Assembly (NCBI GenBank): GCA_007449985.2
Contig: VIIQ02000614.1
Span: forward strand, 310,001-374,000
DNA length: 64,000 bases
DNA from: Desmodesmus armatus
Lineage: Eukaryota; Chlorophyta; Chlorophyceae; Sphaeropleales; Scenedesmaceae
Direction of reading: 5' to 3'
A program made the position numbers and the translations under genes. This document shows, piece by piece, positions 40,899 to 53,149 of the stretch. Every line of letters starts with the position of its first letter. Within the stretch, counting starts at the first letter, position 1. The notes beneath the pieces are model-generated. The model worked only from the letters and a program-made list of their open reading frames with translations, ran no database searches and was not told the DNA's origin.

Positions 40899-43800
40899 AC
40901 TGGCTGTTTGACAGGCTGCTTTTGCTGCTGCTGCTGCTGGCTGCCCGCTTTCAGCGCTGTGCTTGCAGCTGGCGCCTGTGCTGCTGCTGCTGCTGCTGCT
41001 GGGCGTGGCCCTGTTGGCAGCAGCTGCATTGCCCCTGACCTGCTGCTGGGTCCCACCACCAGCTTGCCAGGGCCCACGATCATCAGCTGCCCCACACCAG
41101 CAGCACGGTTGTCTGCAGATGGCTTGAGCGCCATCATCCGCTGAGGCGGACGCACCTGCTGCTGCTGCTGCTGCTGCTGGTGCTGGGGCTGCTGCTGATG
41201 CCGCTGCTGGGGCGCTGTTTGCAGCTGCACGCCGTCCATAGGCGTCGGCAGGGCTGCTGCAGCAGCCGGGTCAATGCGAGGCATGGCGGCTGCTGCCACT
41301 GCGTCCCCAGCAGCCTCCCTCCTCCTAGGTGCAAGCCCATTGCTGGTGTGTGCAGGTGGGCCTGCTGCTGCCATGTCCACTGCTGCTGCTCCTGCCGCGC
41401 CATTGACAGCTGTCGCATAGGCATCTGCCGCCGCTGCTGGCAGCGCCCCGTTGGCCCTCGGGCTGGCTGCAGCAGCGGGTGGTGCCACAGCAGCCGCTGC
41501 CTGGTGTGCCGCCGCTGCTGAGGTGAGGTGGCGTATCTGTGCCAGCAGGTGGCTGCTCTCTGCCTTGACGCTGGCCATCTCGCTGCGGAGGCCCCCAATC
41601 TGTGCCTGCAAACAGATCACAACCGCAACGACGCGTATGCATTGGATGAAGATCATGTGAGTTTATGCATCTACTGGATCTCCACCAAAAAGGAAGTATT
41701 GATTGGGCAGACTGCTGTCTGTACCAAAGGCGCACCCTCCTCCATCATGCATTTCTTCTCCACATCGCTGCAGGCAATGGTGTAGCAGAACGGATGCTGT
41801 CTGCCAGGCGATACACTTGGCAGATGCCTTACCTGCAGTGCTGCTGCGTCCATGGAGAGGCCGCTGACCATGCCGTGCTCCACGCTGAGCTGTGCCTGCA
41901 TCTGCATCAGCTGGCGCTCCAGCAGCTCCACCTGGGTCTTCAGGGCCCGGTTGTCGTCACGCAGCGCAGTCATCTGGGCGCAGGGGCAAGCGTGAAGGAA
42001 GGCAGCGCCAAGGTGAGCAAGCAGGCAGAGCATTCAGTCAGGGTGGGCGGGTAGCCGACAGGAGCCAGCAGGCTTGCAGGCAGTGCCGCTCCATAGTTTG
42101 TGCGCCGAAGGACCACGTTAGTGGGACTGCTGACAACAGGCCATGAGGATTGTTGTGACCCTCATAGCTGTGGTGCGATGGATGGGATGGCTGGCAGCCG
42201 GCAGAGCCCTGTTGGCCACTCCGATCTTCCTGCCTGCCACACCATACAATACCCCAGCAGGGAACCCGTGCCATACCCCAACTTCCCTTCCATCACCCTG
42301 GTGTCAAGCCGTGCCGTGCTGCCCCCGCATTACCTTGCTGAGTGTTGAGTCCCTCTCTCGCACGGCTGTGTCCTTAGCCTTGACAGCCTCATCACGCTCA
42401 TCCTGGGCATTGGCTACCTGCACCACCAACACCAGCACCAGCATGCACACGCATCAGCACCTGTCCTGAACACGCTCATCCCTCATCACTGAGCTACTGG
42501 ACAAATCAGGTCAAGGTCACTCATCCTGGTGAGAAAAAGCTCTGAGCCGATGTAGCATGCAGCAAGAGGGAGGGAGGTGTGGCACTGTGACACACACACA
42601 CACTGTGTGTGGTTCTGGTGCAAGCTGTGTAAAGGGAGTGCAGCCGTTTCCTGTACTGCTGTTGGGCGTGCAGAAGAACAATTGCTACCAAGGCAACACT
42701 GTTACAGGCAGGTGCGGCCGCCACGAGCAACACTTGATCACCTTGGAGCGCAGTGAGATGACCTCCAGCGACCGCTTCTGCTCCTGCTTCACCAGCTGCT
42801 GCATCTGCTGCTGCAGCGCCAGCAGCACGTGGCCCATGCCAGCACCAATCGATCCCCCGCCGCCACTGGCACCACCACCAGCAGCACCATCCGCCTCCTG
42901 AGGAGACTGTGAGCGGCTCCTGACCCTGCCCAGGCCTCCAGCCGCTGCTGCTGCTGCATCACGGCGCGTGCCTGGGGAGGAGGCGCGGCCCAGGGAGTCC
43001 GACAGGCCTGCAGCAGCTGCCGCCGCCGCTGCCGCTGCTGCAATGCTCCTGCGCTGCCGGCCGCCGCTGTCTGGCTCCTCCGAGCCACCTGGGGCCCCGC
43101 TGCCCTCCGCCTGTGTGTGGGGAAGGGATGAAGGTGGAACCGTCGTCAAGGGGGGTGAGGAGAGAAATGTTCAAGGTAGAAAAGCAGGCTTGAGCAGCCA
43201 AGCAACACACTTCACAGCTGCAAGGCTGCTTCTGTAGTGCAAGTGCAACTAGCGTGTGTCCGTCAGCAGACTGTGAGCAAGGCCCACTCACCCCTGCAGC
43301 CATTGCCGTGAAGCCCAGCAGAGCTCGTGCCGCCTCCCGGTCCCTCCTGCCCACGTTGCTCATGTTGAGGGGAGCCTGCCGCAGCGGCAGCACCCCAGCT
43401 GGGCCACCAGCACCACCACCTGCCACACCCCCAGCAGCAGCAGCAGCGGCAGGGGTAACTTCCCGCGGTTGCACCTGCGGCTCGAGAGGGATGGCCTTGG
43501 CTGGGGGCTCCCTGGCAGCTGCTGCTGCTGCGCGCTGGCTGCGCCTGATGGGGCCGTCGACCTTAGGTGCGTCGGGTGCCTCTGCAGACGCTGTGCGGGT
43601 GGTCCTGCTGGGCCCTTCACTGCCACCATCACTGCCTGCAAGAGCAGGCGACAAAGCAAAAAAAGGGTGTTACACGCAACCAACAAGGATGTTGCACAGA
43701 ATGGAGCCAGGTGAGCAGTTAACTACAACTGCTGTACTCTTCCGGCAAGCAAGAGGATGCAACCATATCAGAAAGAGGGGGGGCTGTCAGCACCCCCTCG

Positions 43801-45712
43801 AGCTACTACAGCTAAAGCAAACAAAACGGTACCAGCGGCTCACAGGGACAGTACTGCCTGGCAGGAGCAGCCTTGACACCCCACATGCATGATGACTGCA
43901 ACACCCTCACAATGTGCCTGCAGCCAGTTTAGCATTCCATCAAGAATGCAGGACACTCTACCTGCAGTGTGCTGAGGGTCCAATGAGACGCGCGGGGCTG
44001 GGCGGCCGCTGCTGGGCTCTGACTTGGGGCCTTTGAGCCAGGGGCAGGCACTGGTGGCGGCGTGGGCGTGGTGGACTTGCGGGGAGCTGCGGGTGCGGGG
44101 CGTGGGGGCCTGTCCACCAGCTTGTAAGCCTGCTGCTGCAGGTTGACGTGCTGGACCTGCCCATCATCAAGCAGCACTGCGCATGTGCAGAGGACATGTA
44201 CAAGGCGTGGTTGGGAGGGCAGCAGGGCGGGAACAGCAGGGCAGGAGATCAGGAGATCATGAGGCAAGAGGTGAGATTGTAATGTCAGGACAGTGTGGCA
44301 AGGTTGGGGTCGGCTGCAATCTGATGCATGCATGCACCGCATTCTTGGGCTGCAGACTGCCATGCCTGAACGTGTAGTTGTCTTGTGCTGGCCTCCACCA
44401 AGGTCATGTACATGGACAAGGGCAGTGCAGGGACAAACTCGAAAGTCAACACCCAACCACCAGGGGGCAGCCCTCCACATGGTGTGTGATCACACAGATC
44501 AGACGTCTGCGCCCCACCCTCAGTGTGCAGGATCAGGCATCTCTGTTACCCACCCTCCTGCCCCTGTGCAGCACTAGACAGCTGTGTCCCAGCCTCCTGT
44601 CAGTGTTGAGGACAACCCACCTGTGTGCAGGATGCCATCGTAGCCTGCCACATCTCCTGTCACCCATTTGCCATCCAATGGGCTCTGCAGGCTGATGCTC
44701 TTGCCCACAAGGCCCTCAATGGGCTCTGCAGGATAAGGCCAGCACAGGGCTAGGGTCAGCAGGAAGCTGCAGGGCCATGTGTGAAGGGCTGAGGGCTGCT
44801 GACAGCTGCAAAAAAATTGATGCTATACTGCTTGAGGGTGCATGCATCAGCCCAGCACAGTGATTGTGCATCAATCAACCGCTTGCAAGGCTTCACCCTG
44901 CAGCAGCCCACTAAGTAGTTGCACGAAATTAAACTTTCTGTTGCGTGAAGTGTGGTGCATCCTAGTCAGCCAGTAGTGATCCTGACAGGCAGGTCCTGAG
45001 CAGTGGCAGCAGCCTGCATGCCTACTCACTTGCATCCTCCAAGGGGAGGAACATGTAGCGCTCTTGGTACAGCTGAGTGTTGGTCTTCTCACCATCATCA
45101 AAGGCAACTGCAGCCATACAAGTGCAGCAGCAGTACCACACGGGTCAGGACAGGACAGCACAGCAGCAGCTTGCAAAGAGGGCATGAGAAGGTTTGTGAT
45201 GACGTGGTGCCTGCCACAGTGTAACATAAATCACCTGGTGTGAGAGCCTTCCCTTGCACAGATCGAACTGCACCCTTCCATGTGCATGTACTGCTGCTGG
45301 ATACTGCAGCTTGGTTGCCTGTGCGCATACTTGCAGTCAGCTTGCCAGACTAGCAGGAGGCAGCCAAGTCACACTCTTCCACAGCATACAGTAGCATGTT
45401 CAAGGATTGCAAGCTGATCTGTGCAGGGGCAGGCTGTCAGGGGGATTGTGAGGGCTGCCCTGTGTCAGAAGCTGCTGACAGCGTACACACCAGCTCAGGT
45501 TCAGGTGTGGCAGCAACATCCCATGGCCACAACAATCAGCAACAGAAGCCAGCAGGATTTTATTGTATTGTGGTTGTGGTGCTTCCATCACAGCTCACCT
45601 GTGTGCCTCAGGTAGCCTCCATGGTAAGCCTTGACAGTGCCATTACGCCAGCCCTTAGTGGCATGGTGCAGCTTGAGACGGCGCTCCAGGATCTCTTTGC
45701 CATAACGAGGCC
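40050..45712 (-). CDS. Tandem Tudor-like, coiled-coil protein B (paralogue of 31887-37741); reading-frame conflict near C-terminus
   Basis: Exons seen (minus): 45712-45599, 45107-45030, 44725-44621, 44176-43962, about 43637-43292, 43110-42742, 42417-42334, 41973-41833 and 41605 onward. It has the same order as gene A: RYGKEILERRLKL and YHGGYLRHTVAFDDGE (first Tudor-like module), WVTGDVAGYDGILHTVLLDDG (second), APLNMSNVGRRDREAARALL, coiled coils, IDPAAAAALPTPMD and VGPGKLVVGP, then Gln/Ala-rich and acidic tails. The long frame from 41605 ends at 40169 in a basic, unlikely tail. From about 40543 another frame carries an acidic stretch, KKRKRSGSPDPAAQ and a helical end, stopping at 40050. That frame looks like the true C-terminus, implying an indel. 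The junction 43962/43637 is also out of phase, so a small exon or another indel is hidden there. The first exon is not fixed: it may be tiny as in gene A, or lie at 46.2-47.3 kb. Confidence 0.8.
40860..40890. repeat. CTG/CAG microsatellite coding for poly-Gln in gene B
   Basis: About ten CTG triplets. On the minus strand they encode a Gln run in the C-terminal half of Tudor-like protein B. A second, shorter run is at about 41158-41180. Confidence 0.9.
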
Positions 45713-46209
45713 CTAAGTGAGCCAAAGCAGGACACAGGCGGTCAGTGTAAGCTGCTGCAGTTGCTGCATGCCAGCGCAGAACCATCTGCACCCTGATCAG
45801 GGGCCAAATGCAATCTGATCTGGGCGCTGCTGCTCAGCACATGACAGCTCAGTTTGAGGTGGCATGGTGACATCTGTAGCTGTGCTGGTGGTGATTGATA
45901 CCAATACCAAGCAGTGAAACAGCCTGAATCGAGCAGGAGTGATGCTGCTGCGCTGGTACCCAGCAGGCCATCTATGGCACTGCTGCAGCAACCGCCTGTG
46001 TGTGCATGGACTGGCCAGCCTCTTGAGGAGGTCCTGCAGCATGCAGGCTGGTGTAACAAGGCAACATGCAAATTTAGCACCTGGTATCAGCGCAGCTACC
46101 AGCCCATTGACCGCACACACTCACTCTGATACTGGTGCCCTCCCTCCTCCATCTGTCTGCTGCTTGTAGAGTCACTTGAGCCACAGCTGAGGTCAGCAGC
46201 AGCTAATGT

Positions 46210-47333
46210 AAGCACGGTACCTACGGAATGACGTCTGAACGGCCTGCTGGAGCCTCACGAAAGCAGGGGTGCCACCAAGGCCCAGCTTTTTGCTCTGGTC
46301 AGTGGGGATGGCGCCCTTGAGCTCCTACAGCTCAGCACACGGCTGGCAGGGGCCAAATAAAGCATTCATGTGTCTCTAAGATGCGCAGGGATTGCTTTCA
46401 GCGTGAACCACCCAAAAAAGAGTCAGTGGAGCTCTCGACGCAGAAAGGCTGGCAGAAGCTACGTTGGGTAAAGCCGCTGTGTGCAGATAAGCGTTGACGT
46501 TGTTGACAGACGTTTGACCTGCTCGAGGGAGCTGTACACGCCCTGCACCACCTGCAGCAAAAACCTGGGTGGGGTGGGGTTCAAGGCAGAGGGACAAAGG
46601 ATGCTTGGTGTGTGATCGTGATCTGCTTTCAAGGTGGTTCTCTCAAGGGATCCCAGGCAGATGAATTATGCTGCCAGCAGCTGCACCTGTTGCAGTTGTC
46701 GTGCATTTGCCTCTCCCAGCTGGCAGTTACAACCAGGCCGGCCAAGGCCGTTCAGGTGTCGGTCAGGACCCTAGTCAAGGGGTGGATTCAGCTGAGTGTG
46801 AGGCGTTTTTGAGCGCATTCATCCACAACAGTCAGAAGTGCCGTGCCATCCTGGCAGCAGCCGGTGTTCTGGCCGCACACATGTGCTCATGCGCCTGTCG
46901 CAGCGTCTGCGCAGCGTGGGTTGTCAAGGCCCTGCTCCTAATGAAGTCCATGGCAGCTACATGTCGTGTCTCACTGGATTAGCAGTTTCCCCACCCTGTG
47001 AGTCACCCTGGCGCAGCCGGCAGGCTGGCTATCTGTGCTGGCGGAGCAGTCTTGAGAACCAAGCGGGGGTCATGTGCTGCATCCCACAGTGCCTACCAAG
47101 CAAGCTGCTACATGGCCCACCTCCTGCCAGCCTAGCAGGGGTGTGGGCAGCCGCTGAAGTTCACCAGGGTGTGGCACCGGCCCATACCGGGGCAGCCACT
47201 TGGTGAGGCCTCCCCAGAATGCTGAGGAGGCAGCTTTCGCCTGGTAGCACAGTGGGCTGATGGCGATGCGTCTCTTGCAGAACTTGCAGACCACCCCTGA
47301 AGCCTGACGTAGTTGTACATCATTGTTAGACAT
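46210..47333 (-). CDS. Unidentified minus-strand exons (5' part of gene B or a separate small gene)
   Basis: Three open segments with plausible splice sites join in phase. About 47333-47188 (from MSNNDVQLRQ) contains a Cys pair and basic patch (VVCKFCKRRIAISPLCYQAK). About 46560-46527 encodes VVQGVYSSLEQ. About 46327-46210 encodes ELKGAIPTDQSKKLGLGGTP and AFVRLQQAVQTSF. The last segment can splice from TTCC|GTAGGT into the first sure exon of Tudor-like gene B in the correct phase, which would give that gene a roughly 85-residue N-terminal extension. Gene A has no counterpart, so a separate gene remains possible. The family was not recognised. The CxxC might bind metal, but only one clear pair plus a later Cys is seen. 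Confidence 0.45.
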
Positions 47334-48339
47334 TACAGACAGGTCACTGTAGGACTGAACATACCACATCTCAGTGGCACAAGGCTGCCACAGATGCCTG
47401 CTGGTTGAGAACAACCGTTGCCGGTGTGTCAGTCGAAACACCGCCACACTAGCGCATTGTTGCAGCGCCAGCCCTCAGCCACGCGCTCAAACGATGGTGC
47501 TGTCCCAATGTGCACAGCCACAGGCATGCTGCAGATCATCTGATACTATGATAGTATGACCGCATGAGTAGGAGCTGCAGCGTGTGATGCTGCCACCCTG
47601 CACGGAATCCACTGCTAGCTGCAATTGCAGAACATGCAAGTGAAACACTACCCCAACGCACCCAAGAGCCCAACAACCTTGGACCCAGTCAATCGCCTGT
47701 GTTTCTTGACTTCCATGGAATGTGTGCAGAACCTGCCCGTCCTGCTGCCTGAGCTACGATGTGCAGTGCCCATGGCGTGTGGCAGACAATGCACCAGCAG
47801 GCAAGCGAGACCCTGCAAAAGGCAGACAACAGGGGGAAATGACAGGTCAATCATGCAGTGCATGTTCAACCTTAAAACTCTGGCAGCAATACACAGGCTG
47901 GGGTGCAGCAGCCTGGCAGATGTGCTGACTATGTCTTTGCTGCTGCTGCCGGTCAATGTGTCCAGCTTGACGGAGCTGTTCATGATGTTGGTTGTGAGCC
48001 ATCATCACGAGATGACTCAGCCAGGTTCAGGCCATGATGCTGTACATGAGCAAGGTGACGTCTAGGGCTGAAATTCCTGTCGTAGAGTCCTCAGTCAGTC
48101 ACAATGTGCTGAGCGGGTGGTAGCAAAAGGAAACAAGCGGTAGCTGATGGTTGCAAGGGCCGCAAACCTACCTGTCATGCTGGCCTCACAAACTTGGAGA
48201 CAACGGCTGCTCTCACAGGTGCAGAGACAAAGCCACTGGCACCTAGCCCACTGCCAGCTATGAAGTAGTTCAAATAATGAAACTGCTGAGGAGGTCACTG
48301 TCAACGTCAAGGGCAAGAGCACCACCAGCTGCGCATGCG
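47334..48339. other. No gene recognised
   Basis: About 1 kb holding the 3' flank of the minus-strand ferric reductase and the 5' flank of the unidentified exons. No coding or repeat signal of note. Confidence 0.4.
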
Positions 48340-51300
48340 CTACAGCTGGTGCGTCTTGCGCACAAAGTACAGGCCGCCCACGCCATCACACAGCTGCTGC
48401 ACCTCGTGCACCAGCCTCTCAGGGCCCATGCCGTACACCGTGAAGCACTGCTTGCGGCTGCTGCTGCTCCTGCTGTGCTGGAGGCCGCCGTGGTGCATAG
48501 CCAGCTGCTGCTGCTGTGTGGCAAGCCACGCCCTCACCAGCTGCACCAGTGGGGGCCGGCCACACTCAACAGACAGCAGACAACCACCACCTGCCTCTGA
48601 AGCACCCTGCTGACCTGCCTCTAGTCCCGGTGCATCATGTGCACTGCTGCTGTCTGTGCTGCCTGCCTGCAAGGCCTGCTGCTCAGTCATGGCAAAAAGC
48701 TGCAGCTGCAGCCTGCCGTCTGCAACGGCCAGCAGCCTGCCTAGGTTGCCAGGCTTGAGTGCGTTCACAGCTGCAGCTGACACTGCGTTGAGGGCTGCCT
48801 GGGGGCTGCTGCTAGTACTGCATGCCACCGCTGCTGCTGCTCCTGCTGTGTCCGTCTTGATGCCATGTGAGTGCTGGGAGTAGCTCCTCCTGCTGCCCAT
48901 GGCTTTGGCTCGCAGCTTCAGCAGCAGCAGGCTGACTGCGATTGTGAGGAGGCCAGAGCACAGTATGAACCCAGCCAGCAGTATGACATAGGTTGCCCCT
49001 GCCTTAGCTGTGGGCCAGCGCTCGCCCAGCAGTGCTGTTTGGGTGTCTTGTGTGAAGTGACCTAGGGCAAGTGCACACAGAGCACCTGCAACAGGGGCAG
49101 GCAGTGCAGGGTACTGTCAGTGCAAGGTGGGAAGCTCCCATGCACTCGATGACATCCAGGAATGCCCCTGCCCCTGCTTCTCAAGTTTCCACCAGCCTAG
49201 GAAGGGGGCCAGGGGCAGGCGCAAGCTGCTTGTCACAGCTTCGGGCGCACTTGCAGCAACAGCTTTGTGTACAGCAAGGAGGTACTACCTCCCACAGCCT
49301 GTCAAAGGCAGTATGGTGAGATGCAGAGGCAATGTGTCAAGCCCGGCATGTATACGGCCAAGTCCTGCTTGCAAACGACCTCGACCCAACCACTGACGCC
49401 ATACAGCCCTCACCTGCAAACACTGCCACATGCATCGCCAGCTTGTGCCCTGCCTGGCTGCACCAGCTGCCCAGGGCCACCACAGGGCACAGGCTGCTGA
49501 CTGCAAGGGCCCCCGCACTGACAACATCACCCTGAGAAGGAGTGTGGGGCTGAAGGCTGCTGCTGCCACTGTAGACTTGCCAGCGTCAGTGCTGAGCAGG
49601 GCGGTGTGCTCTGATGCACCCTCAGGGGCGAGGGTGATGGCATGGTGGGTGTTGGACAGCTGTGACGAAGAATGAGGGTGTGTGTGAGCTGCGGGTGGTG
49701 TGCCTGCGCCGCAGCAGGGCGGTACAGCAGGGAAGATGGAACCAGGCGTTGCTGCCAGTGTGTGGATGAACCGCTGTGTGGGACAGCGCTGGAGAATGCA
49801 GGCAGTTGCAAGATACACCATGTTCTGGTGCAGCATGCTGTGCGCACAAGTACCCGCACCGAAGTAAGGCCGGCCTTCAATTGGCTGCAACAGCTTCAGC
49901 ATCTGGCATGACAGTGTGATAGCATCCGTGCAAAGCAGCTGCAAGGACGCCTGTTCAGTGCTCAGATAGTTGCGACTACCTTAAAAGCCAGCACACTTGA
50001 AAACGGGCCTAGCCTCGATCAGCCGCTGCATAACTGAATCAGCTCACCAGTGAAGAATAGTTTGGTTGTGAGCTGCAGCTGCAGTGCATGTGCCATGGCC
50101 AGCACGAGTGGCCCATAGTCTCCAACTCCGCTGCTGACCTGCTGGCCCACACCAGCAAGCACGGCAGCCCGAGAGTGACAGCAGCAGCAGCCAGCTCCAT
50201 AAACACAGAGGCAGCAGATGAGATGCCATTGCCACCTGCAGCGACGATCAGCAGCACAACACCATGGATGAGAGGCTTGCACTTAGCAGTCTACAAAGTG
50301 CTGTACTGCTGGCTTATAGCGGTCACAACTGTTTGCACAGCATGCACTCAGGCGTGGCTGCTGAGTTCATTGCATGAGGATTGGGTGTGTAGCAAGCCTA
50401 CAGCGATGCCTGGGCTCAGTCTGCAAGTACATGACCCTGAAAGTACATGGGCCTGCAGAACATATGTAGGTTAGTATGCCACGCAGCCGCAGTGCTTCGC
50501 CACCCCCTGTTGTCAGGTGTGCGCCCCCACCTGCAATGACCACAATGCCATCAGCTGTGTGGCTTCGTCCTGACGGTTGAAGGCGGCTGGGAACTGCCAA
50601 TGGCGACCGTGGAGGCTCACAGTATGGGCCTTGCATGTTCACCATGATCTTCTCACCCTTTGCTGACACAAGGGACACCAGCTGCTTGGTCCACCTGTAC
50701 GCAGGGAGCAGGAGCAGTAAGTGACAGCAGGCAGCAGCAGTAACCCCTTATTATGCCATGTCAGCACCACATCTGAGAGGCAGGAGCAGGGCCAGCGCAG
50801 AGGTGAAGGCCTCTCTACAGAGCCACAAACATAACTTTGCATGCAGGGCACAACAGCCCTCCAGCTTGCAAAAATGCAGAATGAAACATGGTTTTTCACG
50901 CACACAGATTCCTGCACACACTCTCTGCGTGTGACGCACCTGTTGTAAGCCTTGACATGCAGCAGTAGGCCAGTGGAACAGCTGCCAGCTCCTCCATAGG
51001 GCCACGGCACAGCAACATACTCAAAGGGATGGTACTGCCACGACAAGTCAGGCACAGACAGCCACACCAAGCCATGCACAGCAGCAGCAAAGTCTGGACT
51101 AGCCAATAGCAGGGTGCACAGACCCCCGCCAGGTGCTACACTGGCATGCAGAACACACGGAGCAGCGCTGCAGGAACCAGAATCACCACGAAATGTTGAA
51201 CAAATGGGCCGCAGCAGTGCCTGGTGCACACGATATGCTGCGTCTGCTCCATACAGCACGAGGCCAGGCATGAAAGCCCATATGAGGTCCCACTTGTGAC

Positions 51301-53149
51301 AGACACCAAACACCAGAAAGCCCCAAAAGCCAATATGGTGCACGGTTTTGAAAACTGCATAGTTGGCACGCCGCACAGCTTCCAGAGAAGTCACCCACAG
51401 GGCTAGGCCAAAGACAAAAGCCACACTGCCTAAGAGGTTGTTGTGGCCAGAGCCCTGTTCAAGGGCTTTGGCAATCCACTGCCCTGAGTACAGCCACACC
51501 ATGTGGTAAGAGAGGCCATGCAGGGCGACCAGGGTCAGCACACCAAAGCCCAGCCAGCGGTGGTACCTGCAGGACAGAGGGGAGGGAGGGAAGCGCCCAG
51601 AGCGTGTCTCATCACAGCACAGCTTTGCAACCACATGCTGTGGCAGCCCACCTATGCTTCCACTACCATGACACCTCTGCTGTCTCTGACACTTCCCATA
51701 CAGGCAGGTCATGCCACACTCCCCTCACTGCTGCCAGCTGTATAACACAAAAGCGCTGCTTTCTTTGACAGAATGCCACCCTGCCGAACGCACCTGATAC
51801 CAGCAGGGTAAGAGAGTCCCAAGACCTGCAGCACAACTGACCCCCTGGAGACGGGGTAGAAAAGCAGTACCAAATTCGGTGCAAGTGTTGCTCCAAAAGA
51901 CCTTGCTGCTGCTTTCACCAGCTGCTGCGCTGTGGCACTTGCCAGCCCGTTGGCTGCTGCTTTCAGGACAGCTTTGTGCTGGTAGTAGGCCAGAGCTGAC
52001 GAGAACCAGGAAATGTTGATGGCTGCCCAGAGGCACACAAGCAGCAGGTCGCCCACTGTCAGACCACCACACAGCCACCGCCAGAAAGGCCTGTGTAGTA
52101 CAGCAGTCACAAAGCAGCACAGGGGTCGTGCAAGTGAAACTGTGATGGGGTCCGTTGGCTGTGCACTGCAGGGAGCCACACCACCAGCCAGGCCCCCTCA
52201 GGGTAGCGTTTTTTTGAAACCGGTACACCGTGTTTCTTTGAGGGGGGGTGGGCAAGGAGCAGAATCAGTCTGGAGGCAGCTGAGGGGGGGGGGGGGTAGC
52301 AACTGAGATCTGGCCAATTTGCAGGCAAAACGTGCTGAAAGGGGGGGGGGGGGGAGCAAGGAGCACTTGCCGTGAAAACCAGGCCCCCCCCGGGGGGGAG
52401 CAACTCCACCCGTGACCCAAGGAAACAGGGTGTACCGGTTTCAAAAAAACGCTACCCGTCAGGGGCATGCAAGGATGATGACAGCTGTGGTGGCATGTGG
52501 TTGTCACTGCTGCCGTGGCATGAGTCATAAGCTGAGCCAGCTGATGAGACATCATGATGCAGGCTTCCCTGCCTTCCCCTGCCCTACCCCACTGTGCCCT
52601 TGCATTGCCTCACCTTGGAGGGAGCGACCGAGATAGCCAGTTGCTCACTGGTGTGTGAGGCCCGCAAAGCGCCTGGCGAACCAGTGGCTGCAGTACTAGC
52701 ACTAGAACAGCTGACAATGCCATCACTGCTGGGACGAGCCATAGGAATATCAAGTCGCGCCACAGCATGCTGCTGCCAGAAACGTCAGATTCATACAGAG
52801 CGCGGGCTGCTGCAGGAAGCTCGACATCTCCAGTTGCTAGGCGCCAGTGAAGTGGTGATCCCAAAAACAACAGCCAAGCACCCAGCAGGACAGCTGCTGC
52901 CGCAAAGCAGCAGCGGGCAGCCAGAACTGCTGCCTCCACCAGCACTTGTGCCAGGTGCTGCCTGCTGGCTGCCCCTGAGGCTGATGATGGAAGGCGAGAG
53001 TACATCTTGCGGAAGTAAGCTGCCGGTGTATGGATTTTGGTTTCAGTCAGCTCGACTTCCATGCCATCTATTTCTGCTGCATTCCTCTGGGACCAGCGTG
53101 CTGCACGCCCTCTCTTGGAACGGCAGCAGCGACGTATGATGGTTATCAT
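48340..53149 (-). CDS. Ferric-chelate reductase of the FRO/FRE (NADPH-oxidase-like) family; one reading-frame break
   Basis: Passes electrons from NADPH via FAD and two hemes across a membrane to Fe(III). Exons with sure borders (minus): 53149-52614, 52090-51794, 51566-50940, 50694-50531, one from about 50237, then smaller exons near 49905-49860 and 49535-49414, and the last 49085-48340. The N-terminal region has several membrane spans. The ferric-reductase core has paired heme-ligand His in WLGFGVLTLVALHGLSYHM and VFKTVHHIGFWGFLVFGVCH. YHPFEYVAVPW is the FAD-binding HPF motif, and GIVVIAGGGNGISSA is the NADPH-binding GGxGI. The last exon adds a membrane helix (ATYVILLAGFILCSGLLTIA) and an Ala/Gln-rich cytosolic end finishing FVRKTHQL. 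After AELETMG the frame must shift by one base near 50118 to continue PLVLAMAHALQLQLTTKLFF. Intron 1 carries an inverted-repeat element. Confidence 0.9.
52201..52459. mobile_element. MITE-like element with ~38-bp terminal inverted repeats in a ferric-reductase intron
   Basis: The left arm starts gggtagcgtttttttgaaac at 52201. The right arm, ending at 52459, is its reverse complement over about 38 bp with two or three mismatches, including the ggtgtaccggtttc core. About 180 bp of G-run-rich, non-coding DNA lies between them. No protein is encoded. A convincing target-site duplication was not seen; short tca-containing flanks are only suggestive. It fits a non-autonomous DNA transposon inserted in intron 1 (52613-52091). 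Confidence 0.7.
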
